A DNA stretch of 64,000 nt from Nocardia asteroides. Its GTDB lineage: Bacteria > Actinomycetota > Actinomycetes > Mycobacteriales > Mycobacteriaceae. The notes under the pieces are model-generated. The model ran no database searches, had not been told where the DNA came from, and was given only the letters and a program-made list of their open reading frames with translations. Both the position numbers and the translations under genes were made by a program. Position 1 is the stretch's first letter. The number at the start of each line of letters is the position of its first letter. The DNA lies in assembly GCF_900637185.1 (NCBI RefSeq), contig NZ_LR134352.1, positions 2,718,001 to 2,782,000 on the forward strand, in the 5' to 3' direction. Shown one piece after another: positions 24,797-35,041 of this stretch.

Positions 24797-26329
24797 GTGC
24801 AGCGTGGCAGGTTCGTCGTGCTCCTGGGCGCTCTCGGCGCGCTGGTGTTGTCCGGCTGTAGCGCCACCGAGAGCGGCACGCCGTACGCGCAGTGGCCCCC
24901 CGCGCCTGCGGGCCTGGAGAAGTTCTATCAGCAGCAGGTCGACTGGGGTTCGTGCGAGGGCTTCGGCAGCCCCGAGGACCGGCTGCCGCCCAAGACCGAG
25001 TGCGCCCGGGTCACCGTGCCCGTCGACTACGCGAACCCGGAGGGCGCCACCGCCCAGATCGCGCTCTCGCGGATCCCGGCGACCGGCGAGAAGATCGGCT
25101 CGCTGCTGCTGAACCCCGGCGGTCCCGGCGTCTCGGGGCTGTCGATGGTCACCGTCGGCAACCGCACCGAGCTGGCCGAGCGGTTCGACCGGGTCGGGTT
25201 CGATCCGCGCGGCGTCGGCTCGTCGGTGCCCGCGATCTCCTGCCTGACCCCGCAGCAGGCCGACGCCGAACGCGCCGAACCCCCGCTCGACAACACCCCC
25301 GCAGGCATCGCCGCGGCCGAGGCCGACAACAAGCAGTACGCCGACCGCTGTGCCGAACGCAGCGGCACCGACCTGCTCGCCCATGTCGGCACCCGCGAGG
25401 TGATCCAGGACATGGACGTGCTGCGCTCGGCCCTGGGCGACGAGAAGCTGAGCTACCTGGGCTACTCCTACGGCACCCGGCTCGGGTCGGCCTACGCCGA
25501 GAAGTTCCCGCTGAACGTGCGGGCCATGGTCCTGGACGGCGCGGTCGACTCCTCGCAGGACCCGGTGCAGGAGTCGCTGCGCCAGGCGGCCGGCTTCCAG
25601 GGCGTGTTCGACGCCTACGCCGCCGACTGCGCCAAGAGCGCCGACTGCCCGCTCGGGACCGATCCGGCGCAGTTCGTCGCCCGGTTCCGCGCGCTGGTCG
25701 ACCCGCTCGCGGCCACCCCCGCCGCGACCACCGACCCGCGCGGGCTGTCCTACGGCGACGCGATCACCGGCGTGCAGCAGGCCCTCTACAGCGACGACCT
25801 GTGGCAGGTGCTCACCGAGGGCCTGACCGAGCTGCGTGCCGGCCGCGGCGACACCCTGCTGCAACTGGCCGACCTCTACGACGGCCGCCGCGAGGACGGC
25901 ACCTACGCCAACACCCAGGACGCCTTCAACGCGATCCGCTGCGTCGACGACCCGCGCATCACCGATCCCGCCGTCGTGGCCCGCCAGGACGCCGAATACC
26001 GCAGGGCCGCGCCCTTCCTCGACGACGGCCGGGGCACCGGCGCCGCGCCGCTGGAGCTGTGCGCCGCCTGGCCGGTGCCCAACACCAGTACCCCGCACCG
26101 GGTGTCGGCGCCCGGCCTGCCGACCACGGTCGTCGTCTCCACCACCGACGATCCGGCGACGCCGTACCAGGCAGGCGTCGACCTGGCCGCCCAGCTGGGC
26201 GCGGACCTGATCACCTTCCGCGGCAACCGGCACACCGCGGCGCTGGTCGCGGGCGATCGGTGCCTCGACGACGCGGTGATCAGCTACCTGGTGGACCTCG
26301 CCGCGCCCGGGTCCGGGCTCACCTGCTGA
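24797..26329 (+). CDS. Exported lipoprotein protease/esterase (CaeA-like, TAP family)
   Basis: A 510-residue serine hydrolase of the tripeptidyl-aminopeptidase-like family (Rv2223c/Rv2224c equivalents). From the GTG at 24797, a lipid signal peptide ends in LVLSGC. The alpha/beta hydrolase core shows LLNPGGPGVSG (oxyanion), GYSYGTRLG (nucleophile) and a C-terminal TAP-like segment with the acid in STTDDPATPY and the histidine in GNRHTAALV. It acts outside the membrane, probably on peptides or esters. Mycobacteria have two tandem copies; here there is one. A longer start at 24764 would spoil the signal peptide. Confidence 0.9.
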   Translation: MQRGRFVVLLGALGALVLSGCSATESGTPYAQWPPAPAGLEKFYQQQVDWGSCEGFGSPEDRLPPKTECARVTVPVDYANPEGATAQIALSRIPATGEKIGSLLLNPGGPGVSGLSMVTVGNRTELAERFDRVGFDPRGVGSSVPAISCLTPQQADAERAEPPLDNTPAGIAAAEADNKQYADRCAERSGTDLLAHVGTREVIQDMDVLRSALGDEKLSYLGYSYGTRLGSAYAEKFPLNVRAMVLDGAVDSSQDPVQESLRQAAGFQGVFDAYAADCAKSADCPLGTDPAQFVARFRALVDPLAATPAATTDPRGLSYGDAITGVQQALYSDDLWQVLTEGLTELRAGRGDTLLQLADLYDGRREDGTYANTQDAFNAIRCVDDPRITDPAVVARQDAEYRRAAPFLDDGRGTGAAPLELCAAWPVPNTSTPHRVSAPGLPTTVVVSTTDDPATPYQAGVDLAAQLGADLITFRGNRHTAALVAGDRCLDDAVISYLVDLAAPGSGLTC

Positions 26330-26411
26330 GCTGTCGCGTGGTTCACCACGCCCCGTCGTGGCCGGTGAGAAGTGCGAACTCGGTGATCGAATAGCAAAAG
26401 CGAGTCCGTAT

Positions 26412-26427
26412 GTAACACGGATTTAAC
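26412..26427 (+). promoter_or_regulatory. Possible GlnR half-box pair upstream of glnA2
   Basis: GTAAC-N6-TTAAC lies 24 bp upstream of the glnA2 start. The spacing matches the GlnR consensus (GTnAC-N6-GAAAC), but the second box is imperfect and I see no clear second pair. Binding is therefore less certain than at glnA1. It may also overlap a promoter. Confidence 0.4.
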
Positions 26428-26450
26428 GCCAGGTGCTTACGCTCGCCGGT

Positions 26451-27788
26451 ATGGATCGCCAGAAGGAATTCGTGCTGCGGACGCTCGAAGAGCGGGACAT
26501 CCGCTTCGTACGGCTCTGGTTCACCGACGTGCTGGGCTATCTGAAGTCCGTCGCCATCGCGCCCGCCGAGCTCGAAGGCGCCTTCGAGGAAGGCATCGGC
26601 TTCGACGGTTCGGCCATCGAGGGCTTCGCGCGCGTGTCCGAGGCGGACATGGTCGCGCGGCCCGATCCGTCGACCTTCCAGGTGCTGCCCTGGTCCACCT
26701 CCAAGGGACATCAGCACTCGGCCCGCATGTTCTGCGACATCACCATGCCCGACGGCTCGCCGTCCTGGGCCGACCCGCGCCACGTGCTGCGGCGTCAGCT
26801 CAACAAGGCCGCCGACGTGGGCTTCAGCTGCTACGTGCACCCCGAGATCGAGTTCTTCCTGCTGGAGAACGGCCTCAAGAACGGCGAGCCGGTGCCCGCC
26901 GACAACGGCGGCTTCTTCGACCAGGCCGTGCACGACTCGGCCCCGAACTTCCGCCGCCACGCCATCGACGCGCTCGAGTCGATGGGCATCTCGGTGGAGT
27001 TCAGCCACCACGAGGGCGCCCCCGGCCAGCAGGAGATCGACCTGCGCTACGCCGACGCGCTGTCGATGGCCGACAACGTGATGACCTTCCGCTACCTCAT
27101 CAAGGAGGTCGCGATCGACGAGGGCGTGCGCGCCACGTTCATGCCCAAGCCGTTCGCGCAGTACCCGGGCTCGGCCATGCACACGCACATGAGCCTGTTC
27201 GAGGGCGAGTCCAACGCCTTCGCCGATCCCGACGACCCGGACAACCTGTCCGCGACGGCGCGCTCGTTCATCGCCGGCATCCTCGAGCACGCCCCGGAGA
27301 TCAGCGCGATCAGTAACCAGTGGGTGAACTCCTACAAGCGCCTGATCCACGGCGGCGAGGCTCCGACGGCGGGCTCCTGGGGCCGGTCCAACCGGTCGGC
27401 GCTGGTGCGCGTGCCGATGTACACGCCGAACAAGGCGTCCTCGCGGCGCGTCGAGATCCGCAGCCCCGATTCGGCCTGCAACCCGTACCTGACCTTCGCG
27501 GTGCTGCTCGCGGCCGGTCTGCGCGGCATCGAGAAGGGCTACACGCTGCCGCCCGAGGCCGAGGACGACGTGTGGTCGCTGACCGACGCCGAGCGCCGCG
27601 CCATGGGCTTCCGCTCGCTGCCCGGCACCCTCGACGAGGCGCTGCAGGCGATGGAACGCTCGGAGCTGGTGGCCGAGACGCTGGGCGAGCACGTGTTCGA
27701 CTTCTTCCTGCGCAACAAGCGCCGGGAGTGGGCCGACTACCGCAGCCAGGTGACGCCGTGGGAGCTGAAGGAATACCTCAGCCTGTGA
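26451..27788 (+). CDS. glnA2: Glutamine synthetase, GlnA2 type
   Basis: A 445-residue type I glutamine synthetase (glutamate + ammonia + ATP to glutamine). Active-site motifs are present: GFDGSAIEGF, the metal-binding HPEIEFF, NGGFFDQA and the ATP-binding MPKPFAQYPGSAMHTH. The tyrosine motif adenylylated in GlnA1 (DLYELPPE) is replaced by GYTLPPEAED, so GlnE probably does not modify it. It resembles mycobacterial GlnA2 (Rv2222c) and, as there, precedes glnE on the same strand, 60 bp away. Actinomycetes also use glnA paralogues for polyamine or ethanolamine use; synteny favours plain GlnA2. Confidence 0.95.
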   Translation: MDRQKEFVLRTLEERDIRFVRLWFTDVLGYLKSVAIAPAELEGAFEEGIGFDGSAIEGFARVSEADMVARPDPSTFQVLPWSTSKGHQHSARMFCDITMPDGSPSWADPRHVLRRQLNKAADVGFSCYVHPEIEFFLLENGLKNGEPVPADNGGFFDQAVHDSAPNFRRHAIDALESMGISVEFSHHEGAPGQQEIDLRYADALSMADNVMTFRYLIKEVAIDEGVRATFMPKPFAQYPGSAMHTHMSLFEGESNAFADPDDPDNLSATARSFIAGILEHAPEISAISNQWVNSYKRLIHGGEAPTAGSWGRSNRSALVRVPMYTPNKASSRRVEIRSPDSACNPYLTFAVLLAAGLRGIEKGYTLPPEAEDDVWSLTDAERRAMGFRSLPGTLDEALQAMERSELVAETLGEHVFDFFLRNKRREWADYRSQVTPWELKEYLSL

Positions 27789-27848
27789 CACCGCGTCCGG
27801 CGCGCAGGACGTAACGCGGTCGATGCGCGGACCATGTACTTTTAGGGC

Positions 27849-30800
27849 ATGGTCCGGCCCCCGACTGCCCGCTCCGCTGTTCCCGGCGTCGGCAGGCTCG
27901 GCTTGCTAGAGCCCGCCGCGGCGGCATCCCTGCACCAGCTCGGCTGGGACAACGTCGACGGCGTCCCGGTGCTGTGGGCGCTGTCCCGCTCGCCCGACGC
28001 CGATCTGGCGCTGTCGACCCTGGTCCGGCTGCGTGAGTCGCTCGGAAACGATTGGGCCGAACTGGATTCGGCGATCCGTGCCGACACCATGTTGCGCGGC
28101 AGGCTGTTCGGTCTGCTCGGGTCCTCCACCGCCTTCGGTGATCACCTGGTCGCCACGCCCGCCGCGTGGAAGCTGTTGCGCGCCACCCGGCTTCCCGAGC
28201 GCGACGAGCTGATCGCCGACCTGCTCGACGCGGTCGAGGCCACACCCGAGACCGGACCCAACGCGGGCCCGATGCTGTACCGGGCCGAGATCGCGGGCCC
28301 GGAGGCGATCGCCCTGCTGCGCAGCCGCTATCGCGATCAGCTCATGCTGCTGGCCGCGGTCGACCTGGCCTCCACCGTCGAGAACGAGCCGGTGCCGCCG
28401 TATCAGGTGGTGGGCAGGCACCTGTCGGATCTTGCCGACGCGGCGCTCACCGCGGCGCTGGCCGTGGCCGTGGCGCGGGTCTGCAAGACCGGCCCGGTGC
28501 CGGTGCGTCTCGCGGTGATCGCGATGGGCAAATGCGGTGCGCGCGAACTGAACTACGTCAGCGATGTCGACGTGGTGTTCGTCGCCGAACCGGCCGACGC
28601 CACCGCCACCCGGCTGGCCGCGGAGATGATGAGCGTCGCGAGTTCGGCGTTCTTCGAGGTCGACGCGGCGCTGCGCCCCGAAGGCAAAGCCGGCGCGCTG
28701 GTGCGCACCCTCGATTCCCATCTGGCCTACTACAAGCGCTGGGCCCGCACCTGGGAGTTCCAGGCCCTGCTGAAGAACCGGCCGATGACCGGCGACCTCG
28801 AACTCGGGCAGCAGTACCGCGACGCCCTGATGCCGATGGTCTGGGCCGCCTCGGAGCGTCCCGACTTCGTCGCCGACGTACAGGCCATGCGCCGCCGGGT
28901 GGAGGACCTGGTCCCCGCCGACCTGCGCGAGCGCGAACTCAAACTCGGCGCGGGCAGCCTGCGCGATGTCGAATTCGCCGTGCAGCTGCTGCAATTGGTG
29001 CACGGGCGGGTCGACGACTCGCTGCACGCCACCAACACCGTCGAGGCGCTGACGGCACTGGCCGCGGGCGGCTATGTCGGCCGCGAGGACGCCGCCAATC
29101 TCACCGCCTCGTACGAGTTCCTGCGCCTGCTCGAACACCGGCTGCAACTGCAGCGACTCAAGCGCACCCACACCCTGCCCGCGGCCGACGACGAGGAGGG
29201 CATGCGCTGGCTCGCGCGCGCCGCCCACATCCGGCCCGACGGCAGGCAGGACGCGGTGGGCGTGCTGGAGACCGAGATCCGGCGCAACTCGCTGCGGGTG
29301 CGGCGGCTGCACGGCAAGCTGTTCTACCGGCCGCTGCTCGAGTCGGTGGCCCGGCTCGACTCCGACGCGCTGCGGCTGAGCCCCGACGCCGCCGTTCGCC
29401 AGCTCGCCGCCCTCGGCTACGCCGCGCCCGCCAACGCGCTGGGCCATCTCAAGGCGCTCACCGGCGGCGTCTCGCGCAAGGGCCGCATCCAGGCGCTGCT
29501 GCTGCCGACGCTGCTCGAATGGCTCGGCGACACCCCGAATCCCGACGCGGGCCTGCTCGCGTATCGCCGGGTGTCGGAGGGCCTCGACGACCAGATCTGG
29601 TTCCTGCGCGAACTGCGCGACGAGGGCGCCATCGCGCAGCGGCTGATGATCGTGCTCGGCTCCTCGGAGTACCTGCCCGATCTGCTGATCAACGCCCCCG
29701 AGACGATCCGGATGTACGCCGACGGCCCCGCGGGCCCGCAGCTGCTCGGACCGCAGCCAGAGGACGTGGCCCGCGGCATCCAGACCGCCGCGGCCCGCTA
29801 CGACGATCCGGCGCGCGCCGTCGCGGCGGCCCGCTCGCTGCGCAGGCACGAACTGGCCCGCGTCGCCTCGGCCGACCTGCTGGGCATGCTCGACGTCCCG
29901 CAGGTGTGCGCGGCGCTGTCCTCGGTGTGGGTGGCCGTGCTCGAGGCGTCGTTGCAGGCGGTCATCCGGGCCTCGGAGGCCGAGCGCGGCGCACCGGCGC
30001 CCGCCGACTTCGCGGTGATCGGCATGGGCAGGCTCGGTGGCATGGAACTGGGCTACGGTTCCGACGCCGACGTGCTGTTCGTCTGCGATCCACGCCCCGG
30101 CGAGGACGAGACCACCGCGGTGAAGTGGGCGATCGGGATCGCGGAGAAGGTCCAGCGCCTGCTCGGGGCGCCGAGCACCGACCCGCCACTGCAGGTCGAC
30201 GCGGGCCTGCGCCCGGAGGGCCGCAACGGCGCGCTGGTCCGGACCCTGGCGGCCTATCAGGCCTACTACGACCAGTGGGCCCAGCCGTGGGAGGTGCAGG
30301 CGCTGCTGCGCGCGCACCAGGTGGCGGGCGACCAGGATCTCGGGTTGCGATTCCTGCACGTCATCGACCCGATCCGGTATCCGGCGGGTGGCGTGTCGGC
30401 CGAGGCGGTCCGGGAGATCCGCCGGATCAAGGCGCGGGTCGACGCCGAGCGCCTGCCGCGCGGCGCCAACCCGGCTACGCACACCAAACTGGGCCGCGGC
30501 GGTCTCGCCGACATCGAATGGACCGTGCAACTGCTGCAACTGCGGCACGCGCACGAGGTGCCGGCCCTGCACAACACCTCGACCCTGCAGTCGCTGGACG
30601 TGATCGAGGCCGAGGGCATCCTCGAGCCCGACGACGTCGCGCTGTTGCGGGAATCGTGGATCACCGCCACGGCCGCGCGCAACGCCCTCGTCCTGGTGAA
30701 GGGCAAGCCGACCGATCAGCTGCCCGGCCCTGGGCGTCTACTATCGGCGGTCGCGCGGGTGGCGGGCTGGCCCACCGACGACGGCAGCGAATTCCTCGAC

Positions 30801-30860
30801 AACTACATGCGCATCACCCGTCGCGCCAAGGCGGTGGTCGAGCGGGTGTTCGGGGGCTGA
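27849..30860 (+). CDS. glnE: Glutamine synthetase adenylyltransferase/deadenylylase
   Basis: A 1003-residue bifunctional enzyme that adds AMP to, and removes it from, the regulatory tyrosine of GlnA1 in response to nitrogen status. Two nucleotidyltransferase halves are visible. Their metal-binding motifs are VSDVDVVFV (about residue 239) and GSDADVLFV (about 735), each followed by a (D/G)-x-LRPEG signature. The N-terminal half is the deadenylylase and the C-terminal half the adenylylase. It lies directly downstream of glnA2 and probably shares its transcript. A strong bidirectional terminator follows the stop. Confidence 0.97.
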   Translation: MVRPPTARSAVPGVGRLGLLEPAAAASLHQLGWDNVDGVPVLWALSRSPDADLALSTLVRLRESLGNDWAELDSAIRADTMLRGRLFGLLGSSTAFGDHLVATPAAWKLLRATRLPERDELIADLLDAVEATPETGPNAGPMLYRAEIAGPEAIALLRSRYRDQLMLLAAVDLASTVENEPVPPYQVVGRHLSDLADAALTAALAVAVARVCKTGPVPVRLAVIAMGKCGARELNYVSDVDVVFVAEPADATATRLAAEMMSVASSAFFEVDAALRPEGKAGALVRTLDSHLAYYKRWARTWEFQALLKNRPMTGDLELGQQYRDALMPMVWAASERPDFVADVQAMRRRVEDLVPADLRERELKLGAGSLRDVEFAVQLLQLVHGRVDDSLHATNTVEALTALAAGGYVGREDAANLTASYEFLRLLEHRLQLQRLKRTHTLPAADDEEGMRWLARAAHIRPDGRQDAVGVLETEIRRNSLRVRRLHGKLFYRPLLESVARLDSDALRLSPDAAVRQLAALGYAAPANALGHLKALTGGVSRKGRIQALLLPTLLEWLGDTPNPDAGLLAYRRVSEGLDDQIWFLRELRDEGAIAQRLMIVLGSSEYLPDLLINAPETIRMYADGPAGPQLLGPQPEDVARGIQTAAARYDDPARAVAAARSLRRHELARVASADLLGMLDVPQVCAALSSVWVAVLEASLQAVIRASEAERGAPAPADFAVIGMGRLGGMELGYGSDADVLFVCDPRPGEDETTAVKWAIGIAEKVQRLLGAPSTDPPLQVDAGLRPEGRNGALVRTLAAYQAYYDQWAQPWEVQALLRAHQVAGDQDLGLRFLHVIDPIRYPAGGVSAEAVREIRRIKARVDAERLPRGANPATHTKLGRGGLADIEWTVQLLQLRHAHEVPALHNTSTLQSLDVIEAEGILEPDDVALLRESWITATAARNALVLVKGKPTDQLPGPGRLLSAVARVAGWPTDDGSEFLDNYMRITRRAKAVVERVFGG

Positions 30861-30865
30861 GCGCA

Positions 30866-30904
30866 CGAGAAAGGCCCCGCACTTCAAGTGCGGGGCCTTT
30901 CTCG
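30866..30904. terminator. Bidirectional terminator between glnE and csp
   Basis: A 39-nt perfect inverted repeat: 19-bp arms (30866-30884, 30886-30904) around a single C. Its core GGCCCCGCACTT is preceded by AAA and followed by TTT, so it resembles an intrinsic terminator on both strands. It separates the convergent glnE and cold-shock genes. Confidence 0.93.
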
Positions 30905-30916
30905 TTCACGCCGGAA

Positions 30917-31120
30917 TCAGATGGCGCGGACGTCCTGAGCCTGAGGGCCCTTCTGGCCCTGACCGACCTCGAACTCCACCCGCTGACCCTCGTCGAGGGA
31001 CTTGAAGCCGGAGCCGCTGATGGCCGAGTAATGCACGAAGACGTCGGGGCCGCCTCCGTCTTGGGCGATGAAGCCGAAGCCCTTCTCGCCGTTGAACCAC
31101 TTGACAGTGCCTTGAGTCAT
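30917..31120 (-). CDS. cspA: Cold-shock protein, CspA family
   Basis: A 67-residue single cold-shock domain that binds single-stranded RNA and DNA. Both RNA-binding motifs are intact: KGFGFIAQ (RNP1) and DVFVHYSAI (RNP2), after the family opening [13 protein letters not shown]. The ATG at 31120 gives the standard length. The 199-bp leader region shared with the divergent gene may contain a long 5' UTR, as is usual for cold-shock mRNAs, though no element is recognisable. Confidence 0.96.
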   Translation of the reverse strand: MTQGTVKWFNGEKGFGFIAQDGGGPDVFVHYSAISGSGFKSLDEGQRVEFEVGQGQKGPQAQDVRAI

Positions 31121-31188
31121 GATTTTTGCAAGTCTTTTCCGTCGATGAGCCATGGCGATCTCTGTGATCAGCCCAGTCTCAGTAGGCA

Positions 31189-31201
31189 AGTATGCCATAC
31201 T
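31189..31201. promoter_or_regulatory. Inverted repeat in the csp divergent promoter
   Basis: AGTATG-C-CATACT, with perfect 6-bp arms, lies 69 bp upstream of the cold-shock gene and 119 bp upstream of the divergent hypothetical gene. It is AT-richer than its surroundings. It may be an operator or part of a promoter; no regulator is assigned. Confidence 0.3.
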
Positions 31202-31319
31202 CTCCGGCAAACTGTGCCGACGGCCTCGTCACACGGCGATCTGGGCGGAGTCTGCGGCCTGTCGCGGGTCGCGGAGCGCCGAGATCACGGATCCGCGCGC
31301 GGTATGTCACGCTGGGCGC

Positions 31320-32339
31320 ATGGGTGAGACCAACGAGGGGCACGGGGGACACGTCGATCTGGCACTGCGGGTGCTCGACGCGCATGTGGCCTTCACCAAG
31401 GATCAGCTGCTGACCTCGGCCGGCTTCCGCGAGCTCGTCGACGACGAGGTCGACGGCCTGCTCGCCGAGGCCGCCGAACTGACCCTGGCCGAGGCCGTCA
31501 CCCGCGAGCAGATCAAGGACGTCGCGCACAAGTACGCGGTGCAGATCCCGGTCGAGGGCGCCATCCCCGAACTCGTCGGCGAGATCGCCGCCCGCCTGTA
31601 CAACCACCGCGCCCAGGACGAGATCCCGGTCGGCGAGGTGGTGGACAACCGCCGGTTCGACGAACTGGTCTCGGCGGTGGCCGACATGGAGGTCTCGCAC
31701 CGGCTGGTCCGGCTGGTCCTCAACAGCCCGGTGACGGTCGACGCCTGCGTCGAGGCCGTCCAGCGCGCGGTGGTCACCGCCGTCGACGACGGCAGGCACG
31801 CCGACGGCGGCGGCCTGGCGCACACGCTGCGCGGGGCGCTGGCCCGGCTGGCCGAGCCGGCGCTGCCCGCGATCGAGAACGGCGTCGGCAGGCTCACCCG
31901 CACGGGCGCCCGCTTCGTCCTGCGCGGCAATCGCGACGACGCCGACGACGTGCTGCTCGACGCGGCCCGCGAGACCTGGCGCAAGCACACCAACGACTCG
32001 ATCGGCTCGTTCCGCGAACTGGTCTCGGCCAACGACGTGGAAGACGCCGTCGTGCTCACCTTCGAGTTCTGGCGCACCTTCCGCGACACCGACTATTTCC
32101 ACGCGCTGCTCGACGAGGGCATCGACCACGTCTTCGACAAATACGGCGACACCCCGCTGGCCGACCTGCTCGCCGAACTCGGCATCGGGCGCGCCGACCT
32201 GGTCGAGGAAGCCCTGCGCTTCGGTCCCTCGGTGCTCGGAAAACTCGACGAGCGTGGCTATCTCGACACGGTGATCCGGCGCAGGCTGGCGCCCTTCTAC
32301 GCCTCCGAGGCGTTCCGCGCGGCGGTGACCGGCGAGTAG
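31320..32339 (+). CDS. Conserved hypothetical alpha-helical protein
   Basis: A 339-residue, acidic, almost entirely helical soluble protein. There is no signal peptide, membrane helix, Cys cluster or nucleotide-binding motif. The N-terminal half has regular amphipathic helices. The central stretch VLNSPVTVDACVEAVQRAVV and the C-terminal EFWRTFRDTDYFHALLDEG look conserved but match no family I know. The ATG at 31320 is the first sensible start. It is divergent from the cold-shock gene and 116 bp ahead of the DUF262 gene, so it is probably a separate unit. Confidence 0.8.
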   Translation: MGETNEGHGGHVDLALRVLDAHVAFTKDQLLTSAGFRELVDDEVDGLLAEAAELTLAEAVTREQIKDVAHKYAVQIPVEGAIPELVGEIAARLYNHRAQDEIPVGEVVDNRRFDELVSAVADMEVSHRLVRLVLNSPVTVDACVEAVQRAVVTAVDDGRHADGGGLAHTLRGALARLAEPALPAIENGVGRLTRTGARFVLRGNRDDADDVLLDAARETWRKHTNDSIGSFRELVSANDVEDAVVLTFEFWRTFRDTDYFHALLDEGIDHVFDKYGDTPLADLLAELGIGRADLVEEALRFGPSVLGKLDERGYLDTVIRRRLAPFYASEAFRAAVTGE

Positions 32340-32455
32340 CAGCGCACCCCCGGCGAACGCGAGTCCTGTTCGGCCGCTGGCGCGTCGGTGTTTGTCGGTA
32401 CGATCCGTGCAACGATGGAGCGCCTGCGCTACCGGATCGCGATCGAAAGGCTGCC

Positions 32456-34975
32456 GTGACACGTCTGTCCTCCCTGCTCGACCAGATCGACTCCGGCGCG
32501 GTGCTGCTGCCCGAATTCCAGCGCGGGTACGTGTGGAACCGGGACCAGGTGCGCGGGCTGATGCGGTCGCTGTACCTCGGGTACCCGGTCGGCGGGCTGC
32601 TGGTGTGGGAGACCGGTTCCGAGGACATCGCGGTGCGCGGCCCGGGCGGCGGTGGCTCGGGTCTGCGGCAGCTGCTGCTCGACGGGCAGCAACGCATCAC
32701 CACCCTCTACGGCATCCTGCGCGGGCGCGCGCCGTCTTTCTTCGAGGGCGACGCGGTGGCCTTCACCGGACTCCACTTCGACGTCGACCGTGAGGTTTTC
32801 GAGTTCCAGGTGCCCGGCCGCGACACCGCGCCCACCTGGATCGACGTCACCGAACTGTTCGCCCAGGGCCCGGTGCACTACCTGCCCCGCTTCACCGATG
32901 TCGCGCCGGACACCCTCGCGGTCTATCTGGACCGGCTGAACAAGCTGCGCGAGATCACCCATCGCGAATTCAACGTCGAGACCATCACCGGGTCGGACCG
33001 GACCGTCGACGAGGTCGTCGACATCTTCAACCGGGTCAACTCCGGCGGCACCAAGCTGTCCAAGGGCGACCTGGCGCTGGCGACGCTGTGCGCGCAGTGG
33101 CCACAGGCCCGCGGCAATCTGCGCGACCACCTGATCCGCTGGGACAAGGAGGGCTACACCTTCACCCTGGACTGGTTGCTGCGCAATGTGATCGCCGTCG
33201 GCAACGGCCGCGCGCACTTCGACGCGCTCGGCGATCTCTCACCCGCCGAGTTCGAGCAGGCGCTCAGTGCCACCGCCACCCAGGTCGACACCTTCCTCGA
33301 CACGGTCGCGGGCCGTCTCGGCCTCGATCACGACCGGGTCCTGATGGGGCGCTACGCGATTCCGGTGCTCACCCGCCTGCTGTTCCTCAACGGGGGCCGC
33401 TTCGACGACGACCTGCACCGCGACCGGGCGCTGTACTGGTACATCCACTCCGCGCTGTGGGGCCGGTTCAGCGGCTCCACCGAGGCTTTCCTGCAACAGG
33501 ACTACGAAACCCTCGAGCGCGGCGGCATCAATGCCCTGATCGGTTCGCTGGAACGGCTGCGCGGCGGTTCGCTCGACCTGTGCGCCGACGATTTCGGCGG
33601 CGCCACCCGGGGTTCCCGGTTCTACCCGCTGCTGTACCTGCTCACCCGCGTCGACGGGTCCCGCGACCTGGGCACCGGCTCCGAACTGGGCATCGAGCAG
33701 TTCGGCGAGCGCACGCCGGTGCAGGTGCACTACCTGTTCCCGAAGACCACGCTGCGCGACGCGGGCTACGAGCGTAACGAGATCAACGCCATCGCCAACT
33801 TCTGCTTCCTCAGCCCAGGCTCGGAAGCCGAACTCGGCGAACGCGAACCGGCCGACTACCTCGCCGAGGTGGAGCGCCGGAACCCGGGAGTGCTCGCCTC
33901 ACAATGGATTCCGACCGATCCGGCACTGTGGCGGGTGGAGAACTACCGCGAATTCCTGCGCGCGCGCCGGCTGCTGCTGTCCACCGCGGCCGACGCGTTC
34001 CTGGAGAAGCTGCGCACCGGCAAGCTGCACCGGCCCACGCTGCTCACCGTCGGCGTGGCCGGGGCGACCCTGGGTGACCCGGCGGTGGATCAGGTGAACG
34101 CGCTGGTCGACGACCTGGTCGCCGACGGTTTCGGTTTCCCGCTGCTCGACAGCGAGGTGTCCGACCCGGTCACCGGCCGCGAACTCGCCGTCGCCGAGGC
34201 GTTCTGGCCCGAGGGCCTGCAACCCGGCGTCGGCATGCCGGTGGTGCTGGTGCTCGAACCGGCCAACGCCGACCTGACCCGGCTGGCCCAGCTCGGCTAC
34301 GCCGTGTTCACCTCCGTCGACGCGCTGCGCGGCTACGTCGACAATCTGCGCGTGGAGGTCTCCGGCGACACCGGGCTCTACGGCCCCGCCGCCGATATGG
34401 CCGCGCTGGCCGACCGCCTGCCCGCCACCTGGGTCGGCAATTCCGAGCAGGTGTGGTTCCGCTACGCCTGGAACCAGCTCGAACGCGACCGCGCCGAGGG
34501 TCCCGACGCGGTCGTCCTCGAACCCGAACAGGTCGCCCTGCGCTACATCGCTCTGTGGGCGCTCACCCGCACCTTCTACATCCACGCCTTCGACCAGGGC
34601 AATCCGGGCGAGTGGCGCTACTACCTGGGCGACGCCATCGGCCCGAATCCGCTGGTGCCCTACGACTGGCTGGCCCGCCGCGCCGTCGAATCCGGCGCAC
34701 TCGCCCCCGGCGCCACCCCCACCGACGAGGACATCGCCATCGCCATGGTGCACGGCGTCCTCGAGGTCGTCGACGAGGTCGCCACCGCCCTGTCCCACCT
34801 CTTCGGCGGCCCCGGCCTCTTCGCCTCCCTCTGGGCCTCCGCCGGCGCCGCCGAACACTACGGCTACCCCCTGTCCACCGACCAGATCAACGACCTCATC
34901 AACCAGGTCGTCAACGACCCCGCCTCCCGAAAGATCCAGGCCTACAACTGGATCGAAGCGGGATTGCCGCTGTAG
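32456..34975 (+). CDS. DUF262 (GmrSD-like) protein with HNH-type motif and unknown C-terminus
   Basis: An 839-residue protein. The N-terminal DUF262 domain (about 1-210) has the ParB/Srx-like signature: LPEFQRGYVW (18-27), the nucleotidase motif DGQQR (76-80) and FNRVNSGGTKLSKGDL (191-206). A helical region follows, then a DUF1524-like His-Me nuclease motif, VHYLFPK (424-430) with NEINAIANFCFL (441-452). Residues about 520-839 match no domain I recognise. GmrSD proteins are type IV restriction enzymes against modified phage DNA; a similar role here is inference. The GTG start follows GAAAGG. A toroid-fold gene follows 66 bp downstream. Confidence 0.82.
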   Translation: MTRLSSLLDQIDSGAVLLPEFQRGYVWNRDQVRGLMRSLYLGYPVGGLLVWETGSEDIAVRGPGGGGSGLRQLLLDGQQRITTLYGILRGRAPSFFEGDAVAFTGLHFDVDREVFEFQVPGRDTAPTWIDVTELFAQGPVHYLPRFTDVAPDTLAVYLDRLNKLREITHREFNVETITGSDRTVDEVVDIFNRVNSGGTKLSKGDLALATLCAQWPQARGNLRDHLIRWDKEGYTFTLDWLLRNVIAVGNGRAHFDALGDLSPAEFEQALSATATQVDTFLDTVAGRLGLDHDRVLMGRYAIPVLTRLLFLNGGRFDDDLHRDRALYWYIHSALWGRFSGSTEAFLQQDYETLERGGINALIGSLERLRGGSLDLCADDFGGATRGSRFYPLLYLLTRVDGSRDLGTGSELGIEQFGERTPVQVHYLFPKTTLRDAGYERNEINAIANFCFLSPGSEAELGEREPADYLAEVERRNPGVLASQWIPTDPALWRVENYREFLRARRLLLSTAADAFLEKLRTGKLHRPTLLTVGVAGATLGDPAVDQVNALVDDLVADGFGFPLLDSEVSDPVTGRELAVAEAFWPEGLQPGVGMPVVLVLEPANADLTRLAQLGYAVFTSVDALRGYVDNLRVEVSGDTGLYGPAADMAALADRLPATWVGNSEQVWFRYAWNQLERDRAEGPDAVVLEPEQVALRYIALWALTRTFYIHAFDQGNPGEWRYYLGDAIGPNPLVPYDWLARRAVESGALAPGATPTDEDIAIAMVHGVLEVVDEVATALSHLFGGPGLFASLWASAGAAEHYGYPLSTDQINDLINQVVNDPASRKIQAYNWIEAGLPL

Positions 34976-35041
34976 CCGCCCCGGCCCGCGTATCCTCGGC
35001 GGCAACGCCGCGCGACAGCGTGCGCGGAGGGCGGGGGCAGC

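Noticed and set aside
27906-30572. An 888-residue open frame antisense to glnE
   Set aside because: It mirrors the codon bias of the glnE strand (third-position GC) and has a low-complexity His/Gln/Arg-rich translation without any domain; glnE is certain.
28166-31327. A 1053-residue open frame on the plus strand shifted relative to glnE
   Set aside because: It is a frame shadow rich in Arg/Pro/Gly and passes through the bidirectional terminator and the cold-shock gene.
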